From positions 280,538 through 344,537 of the forward strand of contig CALIUY010000012.1 of assembly GCA_938048455.1 (NCBI GenBank): a DNA stretch of 64,000 bases, in the 5' to 3' direction. The translations under genes were made by a program, and so were the position numbers. Source of the stretch: an uncultured Desulfobacterales bacterium. GTDB taxonomy: Bacteria > Desulfobacterota > Desulfobacteria > Desulfobacterales > SpSt-501. Positions within the stretch are counted from its first letter, which is position 1. Every line of letters starts with the position of its first letter. The notes beneath the pieces were generated by a model. The model was not told where the DNA came from and ran no database searches. It saw only the letters and a program-made list of their open reading frames with translations. Positions 54,016 through 62,592 of this stretch are shown here, piece after piece.

Positions 54016-54933
54016 ATGGCTTCTTCGCCCGCCCCATCCGAACCCGCGGCCGACGCGATTCGGGATCTGCTGGCGGAGATTCTCGCCGGCGGCCTCGAGG
54101 TCCCCGCCGCGACCGCGGCGTTCCTGGCGGGCACCTGGGGGGAGCGGGCGGCGGAGCGGCTTGCGGCCGGCGCCCAGGGGGAAGAGGCGGAAGCGGAGAG
54201 TCTGATCGCGCTGCTCTTCAGCCCCCCCGAAGAACTGGTCGAACGGGTCGAGGCCTTGCTCGGCGAGAGGGGATGGAGCCGCCGGAAGATCGAGGAGACG
54301 GCACAAAACCTCTGCCGGCAGGTCCGGCAGGTCGCTTTCCGCCTGCCGGGCGGGGGGGAGGTGCGACTTCCCTCGACCCCCGAGCGTCTCGAGGGCTTCA
54401 TTGAACGGCTCGGCGTGGGGCGCGATCTGCCGGGGATCTTTCTTGAGGCCCTTGACGGGTTGGGCGATACTTCGCTGCGGTTGCGCTTGCGCACGCGGAT
54501 CCGGCGGGCGCGCATCTCCTCCGGGGCCCCGCAGAGCGCTTCCTTTCTTCTGCGCCTTCTTGAGCGGCTGGACTTTGATCGGCCGCAGGACGAGGAGGCG
54601 TTTTCCTACGCGCTGGAGCTTCTGGCCGAGCCTCTTCCCCCGGGGGGGATCGAGACGCTGCTTGCGGCACGAAAAGGGCTGCTGCTGCGCGCCCGCGAGC
54701 GCGGCCGCCGGCAGCGGGAGCTTCTGGCCGCGGCCCCCGTCGAAACCTTGCTCGCCCGCGGCGAGCGCCTGGTCGCCGTGGACGAGGAGCGGCTCGGCCG
54801 GGAGACGGCCTGCATCGACCGCCTGAGCCAAGCGGGATTCGGCCGGATTTTTCATGCGGACGCCGCGATCGCGGGGGCGGCGGCACCGAAGGAGGCGGCG
54901 GATCTGGAGGAGATCTTCCGGCGGCTCCTCTAA
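54016..54933 (+). CDS. Hypothetical helical protein
   Basis: The protein has 305 aa and no recognised domain. It is very rich in Ala, Leu, Glu and Arg, predicted nearly all-helical and cytoplasmic. Repeated ERLE/RLG-like stretches and short helices (ELVERVEALLGERGWSRRKIEETAQNLCRQVRQVAF) suggest a helical-repeat scaffold rather than an enzyme. It starts 9 bp after the thioredoxin stop, with GAGG and AGGAG close upstream, so the two are probably co-transcribed. The composition (high GC, few Cys) matches the chromosome. Confidence 0.65.
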   Translation: MASSPAPSEPAADAIRDLLAEILAGGLEVPAATAAFLAGTWGERAAERLAAGAQGEEAEAESLIALLFSPPEELVERVEALLGERGWSRRKIEETAQNLCRQVRQVAFRLPGGGEVRLPSTPERLEGFIERLGVGRDLPGIFLEALDGLGDTSLRLRLRTRIRRARISSGAPQSASFLLRLLERLDFDRPQDEEAFSYALELLAEPLPPGGIETLLAARKGLLLRARERGRRQRELLAAAPVETLLARGERLVAVDEERLGRETACIDRLSQAGFGRIFHADAAIAGAAAPKEAADLEEIFRRLL

Positions 54934-55046
54934 AGGGGTTGCCGCGGGATTTGACAAGGCCGGGCGGGGCTTCTACCCTGAGGGCGCTCATCCCCGCAGC
55001 TGATTCCGGGGGAAGCGAGGACGCCCTGCGAAGAGGGGAGTGCGAC

Positions 55047-55724
55047 ATGGTTGACCGGCATCGCTTGCTTTTCTTTCTGTGCTGGGGGATCGGGCTTTGC
55101 CTGATCGTCCCGGGGGTCTGCGCGCGGGCCGCCGGTTTGCCGCCCGTCGAGGCGGTGCTGAAGGAACTCGAACGGCGTTACACCGGCTCTCAGTTTGCGG
55201 CCGAGTTTCTCCAAGAGTCCACGATCCGCTCCATGGAGATCACCGACTTCGCCTCCGGCCGCCTTTATGTCCGCTATCCCGGCATGATGCGCTGGGAGTA
55301 CGAAAAGCCCGAGCGCCAGGTGATCATCACCGACGGCAAAACGCTCTGGATCCACCGGCCCCAGGACAACCTCGTCATGACCGGAGGCGCGCCGGCGTTG
55401 TTCCGCGACGGAACAGGGGCGAGCTTTCTCTCGGACATCTCCCTGGTGCGCACGAAGTTCCACATCACGATGGCGCAGGCCGAAGGGGAATACCTCTACG
55501 AGTTGAAGCTTACGCCGCGCGAGCGGGGGAGCCTCAACCTCTCCGAGGTCAGGCTCTATGTCACCCCGCGCGCGCATTACATCGTGCGCATCGTGACCTT
55601 GAACGAGCTCGGCGACGACACGCGCATCGACATCCTCCAGCCGCAGTTCAACGTGAACCTGGATCCTTCGCTTTTCCGCTTCGAGATTCCCCCGGGTGCG
55701 GACGTGCAGAAGATCGAGGAGTAA
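55047..55724 (+). CDS. lolA: Outer-membrane lipoprotein carrier protein LolA family
   Basis: The protein has 225 aa with a signal peptide (residues 1-24). LolA shuttles lipoproteins across the periplasm to the outer membrane. Recognisable are FAAEFLQESTIRSMEITDFASGRLYVRYPGMMRWEYEKPERQVIITDGKTLWIHRPQDNLV (about 45-104) and the C-terminal NVNLDPSLFRFEIPPGADV. The conserved aromatic RWEYEKPE strand is a family hallmark. AGGGGAG precedes the ATG at 55047. No LolB-like protein is visible nearby, as in most Desulfobacterota. Confidence 0.9.
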   Translation: MVDRHRLLFFLCWGIGLCLIVPGVCARAAGLPPVEAVLKELERRYTGSQFAAEFLQESTIRSMEITDFASGRLYVRYPGMMRWEYEKPERQVIITDGKTLWIHRPQDNLVMTGGAPALFRDGTGASFLSDISLVRTKFHITMAQAEGEYLYELKLTPRERGSLNLSEVRLYVTPRAHYIVRIVTLNELGDDTRIDILQPQFNVNLDPSLFRFEIPPGADVQKIEE

Positions 55725-55725
55725 A

Positions 55726-55766
55726 AAAAACCCCGCCCCGGGCGCTCGTGGCGCAAGCCGGGGCGG
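55726..55766 (-). terminator. Intrinsic terminator for yebC (minus strand)
   Basis: Read on the minus strand, CCGCCCCGG pairs with CCGGGGCGG around a 16-nt loop and is followed by GG and eight T residues. It lies 33 bp after the yebC stop and next to the lolA stop on the opposite strand. Confidence 0.85.
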
Positions 55767-55799
55767 AAAACGGGGCGGGGACGAAGATGGCAACGCCGC

Positions 55800-56543
55800 T
55801 CAGGCGCGGCTGACGAGTTCTTCGGGAATGTCCGCGTTCGTGTAGACCTTCTGAACGTCGTCGCAATCTTCGAGCATCTCCATCAGGCGGACCATCTGCT
55901 CGGCGTCTTTGCCCGTGAGCTCGGTCGTGTTCTGGGGCAGCATTGTGATCTCGGCCGTGACGTAAGGTACCCGGAGCTCGTCGATTGCGGCCTTCACGGT
56001 CTCGAAATCTTCGGGCGCGGTGATGACCTCGTAGACGTTTCCCTCCTCGCGGACGTCTTCGGCGCCGGCTTCGAGCGCCTTTTCCATGAGCGCCTCTTCG
56101 CTGACCGCCGAGCGCTCGATGGCGAGATAGCCCTTCTTCTTGAACATCCAGGCGACACAGCCGGCAGCCCCGAGGTTTCCGCCGTTTTTCGAGAAAATGT
56201 GGCGGATCTCGGCGACGGAGCGGTTCTTGTTGTCGGAGAGCGATTCGACCAGCACCGCGGCCCCGCCCGGGCCGTAGCCTTCGTAGATGCTCTCCTCGTA
56301 ATTGACCCCCTCGAGCTCGCCGGTGCCCTTCTTGATCCCGCGCTCGATGTTCTCCTTGGGCATGTTCTCGGCCTTGGCCGCCAGGATGGCGGCCCGCAGC
56401 CGCGGGTTGGAGGCGGGGTCCCCGCCGCCCAGGCGTGCGGCGACCGTGATTTCCTTGATCAACTTGGTGAAGATTTTTCCGCGCCGGGCGTCGTTGGCGC
56501 TTTTTTTGTGTTTGATGCTTGCCCATTTATTGTGGCCGGACAT
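55800..56543 (-). CDS. YebC/PmpR-family DNA-binding regulator / translation factor
   Basis: The protein has 247 aa. [37 protein letters not shown] is the diagnostic N-terminus. [35 protein letters not shown] and [30 protein letters not shown] follow. YebC proteins were described as transcription regulators, and some members are reported to aid translation of polyproline stretches. Length is normal. Its first 85 bases overlap the end of the rlmE gene in another frame. It is closed by the strong terminator above. Confidence 0.94.
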   Translation of the reverse strand: MSGHNKWASIKHKKSANDARRGKIFTKLIKEITVAARLGGGDPASNPRLRAAILAAKAENMPKENIERGIKKGTGELEGVNYEESIYEGYGPGGAAVLVESLSDNKNRSVAEIRHIFSKNGGNLGAAGCVAWMFKKKGYLAIERSAVSEEALMEKALEAGAEDVREEGNVYEVITAPEDFETVKAAIDELRVPYVTAEITMLPQNTTELTGKDAEQMVRLMEMLEDCDDVQKVYTNADIPEELVSRA

Positions 56544-57157
56544 GGATCCTCCTCGCGTTTTCCTATGCCGATGAGGTAGATTTCACGGCTCGCCTTGCGG
56601 CTGCTTTGCGGTTTGTGGATGCGGAAAGCCGAAAAGGAGGCGCGCACGGCCTGGGCGAAGGCCGCAAACCCGTCTCCCTGGAAAATCTTGCACACGAAAC
56701 CGCCGCCGGGGCGCAACACGGCGCGGGCGATCGCCAGCGCGGCTTCGCAGAGCCGCTCGGAGCGCGCGGCATCGACCCCGGAGCTTCCGGTCGTGGCGGG
56801 GGCCATGTCGCTCAGGACCGCATCGAAGCGGCGTCCGAAAAAGGCCTCCGCGTCCGCGGCGATCGCCAGCACGTCGGCGGTGAGTGCGCTCACCTGCGGG
56901 GGAAGCGCGATCGTCACCGGGCTCAGGTCCACGCCCACCACCCTTCCTTTGTCCCCGACCGTCTTGGCGGCGTAGAGGAGCCACGAGCCCGGGGCGCAGC
57001 CGAGGTCGAGCACCGCATCTCCGGGGTGCAGGATGCGAAAGCGTTTCTGGATCTCCTCCAGCTTGTAGACCGAGCGTGCGGGATACCGCTCGCGGCGGGC
57101 GCGCCGTGCGTAATGATCCTCCCAGCGGTTCGCCGCCGCCGTGAACTGCCGACGCAT
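56459..57157 (-). CDS. rlmE: 23S rRNA 2'-O-ribose methyltransferase RlmE
   Basis: The protein has 232 aa. It methylates U2552 in 23S rRNA. The SAM-binding [16 protein letters not shown] (about 47-62) and catalytic K-D-K-E tetrad are visible: [23 protein letters not shown] and SREIYLIG. The homology ends near IGKREEDP; the last 27 residues, rich in Thr/Pro/Ser, overlap yebC out of frame. The start ATG at 57157 lacks a good ribosome site; an upstream in-frame TTG at 57211 is the alternative. Downstream of radA on the same strand. Confidence 0.88.
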   Translation of the reverse strand: MRRQFTAAANRWEDHYARRARRERYPARSVYKLEEIQKRFRILHPGDAVLDLGCAPGSWLLYAAKTVGDKGRVVGVDLSPVTIALPPQVSALTADVLAIAADAEAFFGRRFDAVLSDMAPATTGSSGVDAARSERLCEAALAIARAVLRPGGGFVCKIFQGDGFAAFAQAVRASFSAFRIHKPQSSRKASREIYLIGIGKREEDPCPATINGQASNTKKAPTTPGAEKSSPS

Positions 57158-57238
57158 CACCAGAAAGCCGATCTTTTCCGGTAGAAGAAAACGATTGAAA
57201 ATTGTTACCAATACACCGGTATAGCGAAAAAAGTCAAT

Positions 57239-58606
57239 TTAGAAGAGCGCCGCGACGGCCTCGCTGACCGAGCGCACGCCCAGGATCTCGATTCCCTCGG
57301 GGGCCGGGAGCCGCTCGAGGTTGCTTTGGGGAAGCAGGCAGCGCGTGAAGCCCATCTTGCGTGCCTCGAGGATGCGCACTTCGGCCTGGCCGACCGCCCG
57401 CACCTCGCCGGTGAGTCCCACCTCGCCCACGACCACGGTGCCTGGGGGGACGGGCTTGTCGAGAAAGCTCGAGGCGATCGCCGCGGCGACGGCGAGGTCG
57501 ACCGCAGGCTCGGATACCTTGACCCCGCCGGCCACGTTCATGAAGAGATCCAGACCCATGAGAGGCATCCCCGCCTTTTTCTCGAGCACGGCGGCGAGCA
57601 GCGCGACGCGGTTGGCGTCCAGCCCCAATATCGTGCGCCGCGGCGTGCCGTAGCTCGCCCCGGCGGTGAGTGCCTGGAGTTCGACGAGAATGGGGCGGGT
57701 TCCTTCGAGGCTGGCCGCGACGACCGACCCGGGGGCCGCCGCGGGCCGCTCGGAGAGAAAGACGGCCGAGGGGTTGGTCACCTCCTCGAGCCCTGCATCC
57801 TTCATCTCGAAGACGCCGATCTCGTTGGTCGAACCGAAGCGGTTTTTCACCGCGCGCAAGACGCGGAAGATGTGGTTGCGGTCGCCCTCGAAGTAGAGCA
57901 CGGTGTCCACCATGTGCTCGAGCAACCGCGGCCCGGCGATCGCCCCTTCCTTGGTCACGTGGCCGACGAGGAAGATGGAGACCCCCGTGCGCTTGGCGGC
58001 GAGCATGAGCCGTACGGTTGCCTCGCGCACCTGACTCACGCTGCCCGGGGCGGAGCCGAGCTCGGGGGAATAAAGCGTCTGGATGGAATCGACGACCACG
58101 GCCGTGGGGCGCAGCTCCTCGATCATCGCGAGAATGGCCTCGACCTCCACCTCGGAGGCGACGAGCAGGTTCGACGAACCGCAGGCGAGCCTCCGGCTGC
58201 GCAGCCGGATCTGGCGGGTCGACTCCTCGCCCGAGACGTAGAGCACGCGCAGGTTCTGCCGCGCCAGCCCGTCGATCGCCTGCAGCATGAGCGTCGATTT
58301 GCCGATCCCGGGATCGCCGCCGATCAAAACGAGGGTCCCGGCCACGAGTCCCCCGCCCAGCACGCGGTCGAACTCGGCGATTCCGGTCCGCAGCCGGGTT
58401 TCGGTCTCGATTTCGATCGCCTCGATCGGAACGGGCGGATTCGAAGCGTGACTGCCGGGCCGCGAAAGCGTCCCCCTCGCCGCGGACGGACGCTCCTCCA
58501 CGAAAGAGTCCCAGGCCCCGCAGTCGGGGCACTTGCCCATCCAACGGGGGGCGCGGTAACCGCAGGCCTGACAGGTAAAGAGGGTCTTGGCGGCTTTCTT
58601 CACCAT
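57239..58606 (-). CDS. radA: DNA repair protein RadA
   Basis: The protein has 455 aa. The N-terminal zinc finger CQACGYRAPRWMGKCPDCGAW (residues about 12-32) is followed by the RecA-like ATPase with Walker A GGDPGIGKST (about 96-105). The KNRFG motif (VKNRFGSTNEIGVFEM) is specific to RadA. A Lon-like domain completes the protein (EPAVDLAVAAAIASSFLDKP). RadA promotes branch migration of recombination intermediates and aids repair. Start at ATG 58606. It precedes rlmE on the same strand. Confidence 0.96.
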   Translation of the reverse strand: MVKKAAKTLFTCQACGYRAPRWMGKCPDCGAWDSFVEERPSAARGTLSRPGSHASNPPVPIEAIEIETETRLRTGIAEFDRVLGGGLVAGTLVLIGGDPGIGKSTLMLQAIDGLARQNLRVLYVSGEESTRQIRLRSRRLACGSSNLLVASEVEVEAILAMIEELRPTAVVVDSIQTLYSPELGSAPGSVSQVREATVRLMLAAKRTGVSIFLVGHVTKEGAIAGPRLLEHMVDTVLYFEGDRNHIFRVLRAVKNRFGSTNEIGVFEMKDAGLEEVTNPSAVFLSERPAAAPGSVVAASLEGTRPILVELQALTAGASYGTPRRTILGLDANRVALLAAVLEKKAGMPLMGLDLFMNVAGGVKVSEPAVDLAVAAAIASSFLDKPVPPGTVVVGEVGLTGEVRAVGQAEVRILEARKMGFTRCLLPQSNLERLPAPEGIEILGVRSVSEAVAALF

Positions 58607-58732
58607 CGGAGCGCTCTGTGGTAGGTTGAATCAAGCTACCATGCAGCGCAGGGCGGAGCAACGCTTCAGGCCTCGGCCCGGCGGGCGGCCCGGGACATTT
58701 CCTCCGGGCCGATTCTCCTCCAAGGATCGGGC

Positions 58733-59590
58733 ATGAACCGGAAATGGCTTTTCTCATTGGGGGTTTTGTTTGGCTTGTGGCTGGGGCAGGCCGCAGGGCA
58801 GGAGGGTGCGGCGACCGCCTTCGAGGCGCTCAAGAAAAGGCTCGTCGCCGACGGCTTCTCCCCCGAGACCGTGGAGCGGCTCTACGCCCGGCCCGAGGTC
58901 TTCGTCGAAGCCGACGGGGTCTCGCGTTTCTTTCTGCACAGCGAGGCGAAGCTTAACTACGACCAGTTCACTACGCCCGAGTCGATCGCCCGCGCGAAAG
59001 CCTACCTCTCCGACCACGCCGAGCTGCTCGAACGCGTCGAGGCGGCCTTCGGGGTGGAACGGGAGGTGATCACGGCCATCCTGCTCGTGGAAAGCCGGCT
59101 CGGCACGGTGACGGGCGGGCGTTCGGCGCTGAACATTCTCTCCACGCTCGGTGCGCTGACCGATCCCTCCTTCCAGGAAGACTTTTACCGCATCCTGCCT
59201 CCCGAGCGCCGGATCAGCCGCGAACGTTATCTCGAGCGCGTGCAGAAGCGGGCCGAATGGGGCTACCGCGAGCTGAAGGCGCTCTTGCGCTACGCCGAGC
59301 GCGAAGGGATCGACCCCGCCGCCGTCCCCGCCTCCTACGCGGGAGCCGTGGGGTTCGCCCAATTCATGCCGACCAACATTCTCGCCTACGGGGAAGACGG
59401 CGACGGCGACGGCCGGGTCGACCTCTTCGCGCACGCCGATGCCGTGGCGAGCATCGCCAATTACCTCCGGCGCCACGGCTGGCGGCCGGGGCTTGAGCGT
59501 GAGCGCCGGGAAAAGGCGATCCACGCCTACAACCCGAGTGTCTACTACGTGAACGCGATCCTTGCGGTCGCCGAACGGTTGAGGAATTGA
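58733..59590 (+). CDS. Lytic murein transglycosylase MltB-type
   Basis: The protein has 285 aa, with a signal peptide (residues 1-22) lacking a lipobox, so a soluble periplasmic form like Slt35. It cleaves peptidoglycan between MurNAc and GlcNAc. The catalytic Glu is in ITAILLVESRLGTVTGG (about 115). Typical motifs ALNILSTLGAL, GAVGFAQFMPTN, DGDGDGRVDLFAHADAVASIANYLRRHGW (EF-hand-like, calcium site) and the final AYNPSVYYVNAILAVAERL are present. It is divergent from radA. Confidence 0.93.
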   Translation: MNRKWLFSLGVLFGLWLGQAAGQEGAATAFEALKKRLVADGFSPETVERLYARPEVFVEADGVSRFFLHSEAKLNYDQFTTPESIARAKAYLSDHAELLERVEAAFGVEREVITAILLVESRLGTVTGGRSALNILSTLGALTDPSFQEDFYRILPPERRISRERYLERVQKRAEWGYRELKALLRYAEREGIDPAAVPASYAGAVGFAQFMPTNILAYGEDGDGDGRVDLFAHADAVASIANYLRRHGWRPGLERERREKAIHAYNPSVYYVNAILAVAERLRN

Positions 59591-59593
59591 GGC

Positions 59594-59800
59594 ATGGCGG
59601 AGTTGCAGACGATCCTGATCTTCCTCGCCCTCTGCGTTCCTTTCGTCATCGGGACGATCTGGGCGGTCGTCGACGTCGCCCAGAAGGATTTCGGCTCCCC
59701 CGGGGCGAAGGCCGCCTGGTGGGTCATCGCCTCGATTCCCTTCGTCGGCTTCCTCGTCTACCTGTTGGTCGGCTTCCGTCGCGGCCGGAGATCCGGCTGA
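59594..59800 (+). CDS. Small PLDc_N-type membrane protein
   Basis: The protein has 68 aa with two membrane helices (ILIFLALCVPFVIGTIWAVVDV and WVIASIPFVGFLVYLLVGFRRG). The pattern with WAVVDVAQKD and the second-helix P-x-VG-x-L-x-Y matches the PLDc_N family (phospholipase D-nuclease N-terminal). These proteins occur alone as small membrane proteins of unknown function. It begins 4 bp after the MltB stop, so probably co-transcribed. Confidence 0.78.
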   Translation: MAELQTILIFLALCVPFVIGTIWAVVDVAQKDFGSPGAKAAWWVIASIPFVGFLVYLLVGFRRGRRSG

Positions 59801-59818
59801 GGCGTTCGCGGAAAGCGA

Positions 59819-59848
59819 TTGACAACAGAAACCGAGTTGGGCTAAGAA
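59819..59848 (+). promoter_or_regulatory. Promoter of the tRNA-Glu gene
   Basis: TTGACA (59819-59824) and TAAGAA (59843-59848) are spaced 18 bp, 14 bp before the first tRNA base. Confidence 0.6.
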
Positions 59849-59861
59849 AACAACTCTTTCC

Positions 59862-59937
59862 GGTCCCATCGTCTAGCGGCCTAGGACACCGGCCTCTCAC
59901 GTCGGTAACACGGGTTCGAGTCCCGTTGGGACCACCA
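59862..59937 (+). tRNA. tRNA-Glu (anticodon CTC)
   Basis: A complete cloverleaf of 76 nt including encoded CCA. The acceptor stem GGTCCCA (59862-59868) pairs with TGGGACC (59927-59933), discriminator A. The anticodon loop CTCTCAC gives anticodon CTC, reading GAG. The T-loop GGTTCGAGTCCC and D-arm AGCGGCCTAGGA are standard. It is followed by an intrinsic terminator. Confidence 0.97.
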
Positions 59938-59951
59938 AATTTAGACGATCG

Positions 59952-59987
59952 AGGGCTGATGATGATTCATCAGCCCTTTTTATTTTT
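59952..59987 (+). terminator. Terminator after tRNA-Glu
   Basis: A perfect 11-bp stem AGGGCTGATGA / TCATCAGCCCT around a TGAT loop is followed by TTTTATTTTT. Confidence 0.92.
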
Positions 59988-60690
59988 CCTTCGAAACAGT
60001 TTCCCACCCCATTTCCAACCGCCGGCCTCTTCGGATTTCGCTGTTATGGACGCCACAAGATCGTTGATTCATGGTTCTGGAAAGATTTCAAAGGCAGCGC
60101 CAAGACAAATCCCAACGTCATTACAGCAGGGGGCAACATGAAATTGGGGCTATCGTATGGATGTTGTGGATGGCCGTCCCCCCATTTGATCCGTGTAAAA
60201 AAGACCGTGTTCTTTATCTTTTTTGGTTGAGTCGTTTTGCTTCGCATGGGATGGTCAAGATGCAAAATGCAAGCAACGTATCTCCTCTTCATGACTTTGC
60301 CGCACGCCAAGTGCCCGTAGCCGGTCGGAGGCCAAACCCAAGCGATTAGACCCGATTCGAGAAGCTCTTCGCTCCCGCCATTACAGCCGCCGCACCGAGC
60401 AGACCCATTGCCGTGGGGCCAAGCATTTCATTGACTTTCCGAACGTCGCCTCCCGTCCGAGATGGGGAACCCGAAGAGCAACACCTTTCGGACTGAGGCA
60501 AGTGGAAAAGGTGGACACCAAAGCCTATGATAAGATACAACCAGTTGATTTTTCATTCATTTCTTATGCGGCGGTTGACTCGTAAGGCGACTAACGGTAA
60601 GCTTATTTTTAATTGTGCTTGCCGGGGAAAAAGCCGGTGACGATGCTTGGTGCCCCGGGAAATCCAGCCGACGAAAGGAGCTGCGGAATC
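59988..60690. other. Gene-poor, AT-richer region downstream of tRNA-Glu
   Basis: About 700 bp without a supported gene. Short ORFs of 64-92 codons on both strands lack family motifs, ribosome sites and consistent codon use. The base composition is more AT-rich than the flanks. A position just downstream of a tRNA is a typical place for integrated DNA, but no integrase or direct repeat of the tRNA end was recognised. A stem-loop (CCGGGG ... CCCCGG, about 60624-60659) lies immediately before the next gene. Confidence 0.5.
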
Positions 60691-61074
60691 ATGGTGAGAC
60701 GGGTCTGTGCGGTTGTGGCGTGCGGTGCGTTCCTTCTGCTCAGCGGTGGCCCGGCCGCGAGGGCGGCCGACGAGGCTCAGACCACGGAAAAACCCCGAGT
60801 CGTCAAGCCGGAAGCGGAGGTGAAGAAAAAGGTGCAGGCGGCCGAAAAGAAGCCGGTGGCGACAAGCAAACGCGAGCAGGCCTCCGCGGTAGGTTTTGGG
60901 CCAAACGGCGGGGCCCAGGGCCCCAGCGAGGAGCCCTGGCAGGAGCAGCGGCCCAACCCGGTCGACTCCAAAGGTCTAACCGGGGCGGCCAACTCGAAAA
61001 ATGCCTCGCAGGCCCCGGCGGATCCTCTGCGCGACCCCGTGCGCGGGCCCATCAAGCCCCCGGCCGGCAATTAA
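60691..61074 (+). CDS. Secreted low-complexity hypothetical protein
   Basis: The protein has 127 aa. A signal peptide (residues 1-28, ending AARAADE) is followed by a Lys/Glu-rich stretch (KPEAEVKKKVQAAEKKPVA) and a Gly/Pro/Asn-rich tail. No fold is recognisable; it is probably disordered in the periplasm. AAAGGAG precedes the ATG at 60691. The function is unknown. A clean terminator follows. Confidence 0.6.
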   Translation: MVRRVCAVVACGAFLLLSGGPAARAADEAQTTEKPRVVKPEAEVKKKVQAAEKKPVATSKREQASAVGFGPNGGAQGPSEEPWQEQRPNPVDSKGLTGAANSKNASQAPADPLRDPVRGPIKPPAGN

Positions 61075-61097
61075 TCCCCGGCCGGCAGGATCGCCCG

Positions 61098-61133
61098 AAA
61101 ACCGCCTTCCCTTCAAGGGGAGGCGGTTTTTTT
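61098..61133 (+). terminator. Terminator after the secreted hypothetical gene
   Basis: A stem built from AAAACCGCCT and AGGCGGTTTT, with CCC/GGG inside and a TTCAA loop, ends in a run of seven T residues. Confidence 0.9.
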
Positions 61134-61472
61134 CCGCCCTCCCCGGGAAGCCTGCCGGACAGGCGCTGATGCTGGCTTCCCTCCACATGGCTCCTACCGC
61201 GCGGGTTTTTCTGTCTGCTCCTGCCCGAACCTCTCGCCCATCCCCATCGAGTTATCACGAATCTCACGATCCTCTAATCGGATTCGAACATACTCCTACA
61301 ATGTTCTTTGGTATCGTGCTCCGTTCGGAGGTGGAATGGTCGCCGAAACAAATTCTAACCGGCTAAAAGAACTCGCTATTTCCCAAGCCTTATCCTGGCG
61401 GCTTCCAGAAGCTACCCCGTAAGAACAAGACAGTGCGGGTTATTCGACGACATTTGGGGAGATCGCTGCGCA
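61134..61472. other. Spacer before the ugp genes with hairpin and mini-ORF
   Basis: 339 bp. It holds an inverted repeat GGGAAGCC (61145-61152) / GGCTTCCC (61174-61181) enclosing a smaller CCTG/CAGG stem. A 28-codon ORF (61336-61422) is preceded by GGAGGT at short spacing. The mini-ORF has no recognisable homology; it may be a leader peptide or a relict gene start. A promoter for ugpC was not identified with confidence. Confidence 0.45.
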
Positions 61473-62570
61473 ATGCGGATCGAGCTCGAAAACATCGTCA
61501 AGGCCTGGGGGAACCTGCGGGCCGTAAATGGGGTGAGCTTCACCGCCGAAGAGGGCCAGTTGCTTGTGGTGCTCGGCCCGTCGGGTTGCGGCAAGTCCAC
61601 CCTTTTAAGGCTGATCGCCGGGCTCGAAAGCGTGACCGAGGGCGTGATCCGCATCGGCGGCCGGGAGGTCACCCACCTTCCTCCGGCTGCCCGCAACGTC
61701 TCCATGGTGTTCCAGTCTTATGCCCTGTTTCCCCATCTGACCGTGGACGAAAACATCGTCTTCGGCCTCAAAGTGCGCAAAATTCCGCCGGCCGAGCGGC
61801 GGCGGCGACTGGATCGAGCCGTGGAGCTGCTCGGCCTGCAGGGGCTGCTGCAGCGCAAGCCCTCCGAGCTCTCCGGCGGCCAGCGCCAGCGGGTCGCCCT
61901 GGGTCGGGCCATCGTCAGCGAGGCCCCGGTCTGTCTGATGGACGAGCCGCTTTCCAACCTGGACGCCAAGCTGCGCCACGAGATGCGTCGTGAGATCCGC
62001 TCGTTGCAGCAGCGTCTGGGGATCACCATGGTCTACGTCACCCACGATCAGGTCGAGGCCATGACCATGGCCGACAACATCGTGCTGCTGAACGCCGGTC
62101 ATGTCGAACAGTTCGCCCCACCCGACGAGCTTTACGCCCGCCCGTCCACTCTTTTTGCGGCCGGATTCATCGGCACCCCGCCGATGAATTTGCTGCCCTT
62201 GGACGATCCGGAGGCGGCCCGCCATGCAAGCACGCTTCCGATCGAGGATTCTTTGAAAACGCCTCTCGACGGCCTCGTCTTGGGGGTACGCCCGGAGAAG
62301 ATCACCCTTACGGATTCGGGGCTCCCGGCGGAAGTGCTCAGTCTGGAGTACCTCGGAGCCGACAGCCTCATCGCCTGCCGGGTGGGGAGTCAGGAATGGA
62401 TCGTACGCCGCAGCGGCAAGATCAAGCTTTCCGCCGGGGCACGCATCCATCTTTCGTGGCCGCTCGTCGAAACCCACTGGTTCGATGCCGCCACCGGAAA
62501 ACGCCGGGACATCAAACAGCCCGATTTCTCCGCAGCGCAGCAGACGATGCGCGCTGTCGGGTCGACATGA
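61473..62570 (+). CDS. ugpC: ABC transporter ATP-binding protein, UgpC/MalK type
   Basis: The protein has 365 aa. Walker A is GPSGCGKST (residues about 36-44), the Q-loop is VFQSYALFPHL, the signature is LSGGQRQR and Walker B is VCLMDEPLSNLDAKLR. A C-terminal TOBE/MalK-like regulatory domain (about 240-350) contains GVRPEKITL. It energises a CUT1-type importer of sugars or glycerol phosphate; the adjacent UgpB-like receptor suggests sn-glycerol-3-phosphate. The gene stands ahead of the receptor gene, an order seen in several ugp operons. Confidence 0.88.
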   Translation: MRIELENIVKAWGNLRAVNGVSFTAEEGQLLVVLGPSGCGKSTLLRLIAGLESVTEGVIRIGGREVTHLPPAARNVSMVFQSYALFPHLTVDENIVFGLKVRKIPPAERRRRLDRAVELLGLQGLLQRKPSELSGGQRQRVALGRAIVSEAPVCLMDEPLSNLDAKLRHEMRREIRSLQQRLGITMVYVTHDQVEAMTMADNIVLLNAGHVEQFAPPDELYARPSTLFAAGFIGTPPMNLLPLDDPEAARHASTLPIEDSLKTPLDGLVLGVRPEKITLTDSGLPAEVLSLEYLGADSLIACRVGSQEWIVRRSGKIKLSAGARIHLSWPLVETHWFDAATGKRRDIKQPDFSAAQQTMRAVGST

Positions 62571-62592
62571 AACCAAAGCAAGGAGGATCATC

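Noticed and set aside
60071-60349. 92-codon ORF and opposing ORFs downstream of tRNA-Glu
   Set aside because: No ribosome site, family motif or codon bias; both strands are equally open.
60600-60690. Possible riboswitch before the secreted protein gene
   Set aside because: The stem CCGGGG/CCCCGG and GCCGGTGACGATG resemble fragments of known riboswitches, but no full consensus (cobalamin, cyclic-di-GMP or SAM) could be matched.
59862-60690. Integrated genetic island at tRNA-Glu
   Set aside because: No integrase gene and no repeated tRNA 3' end was found in the visible downstream sequence.
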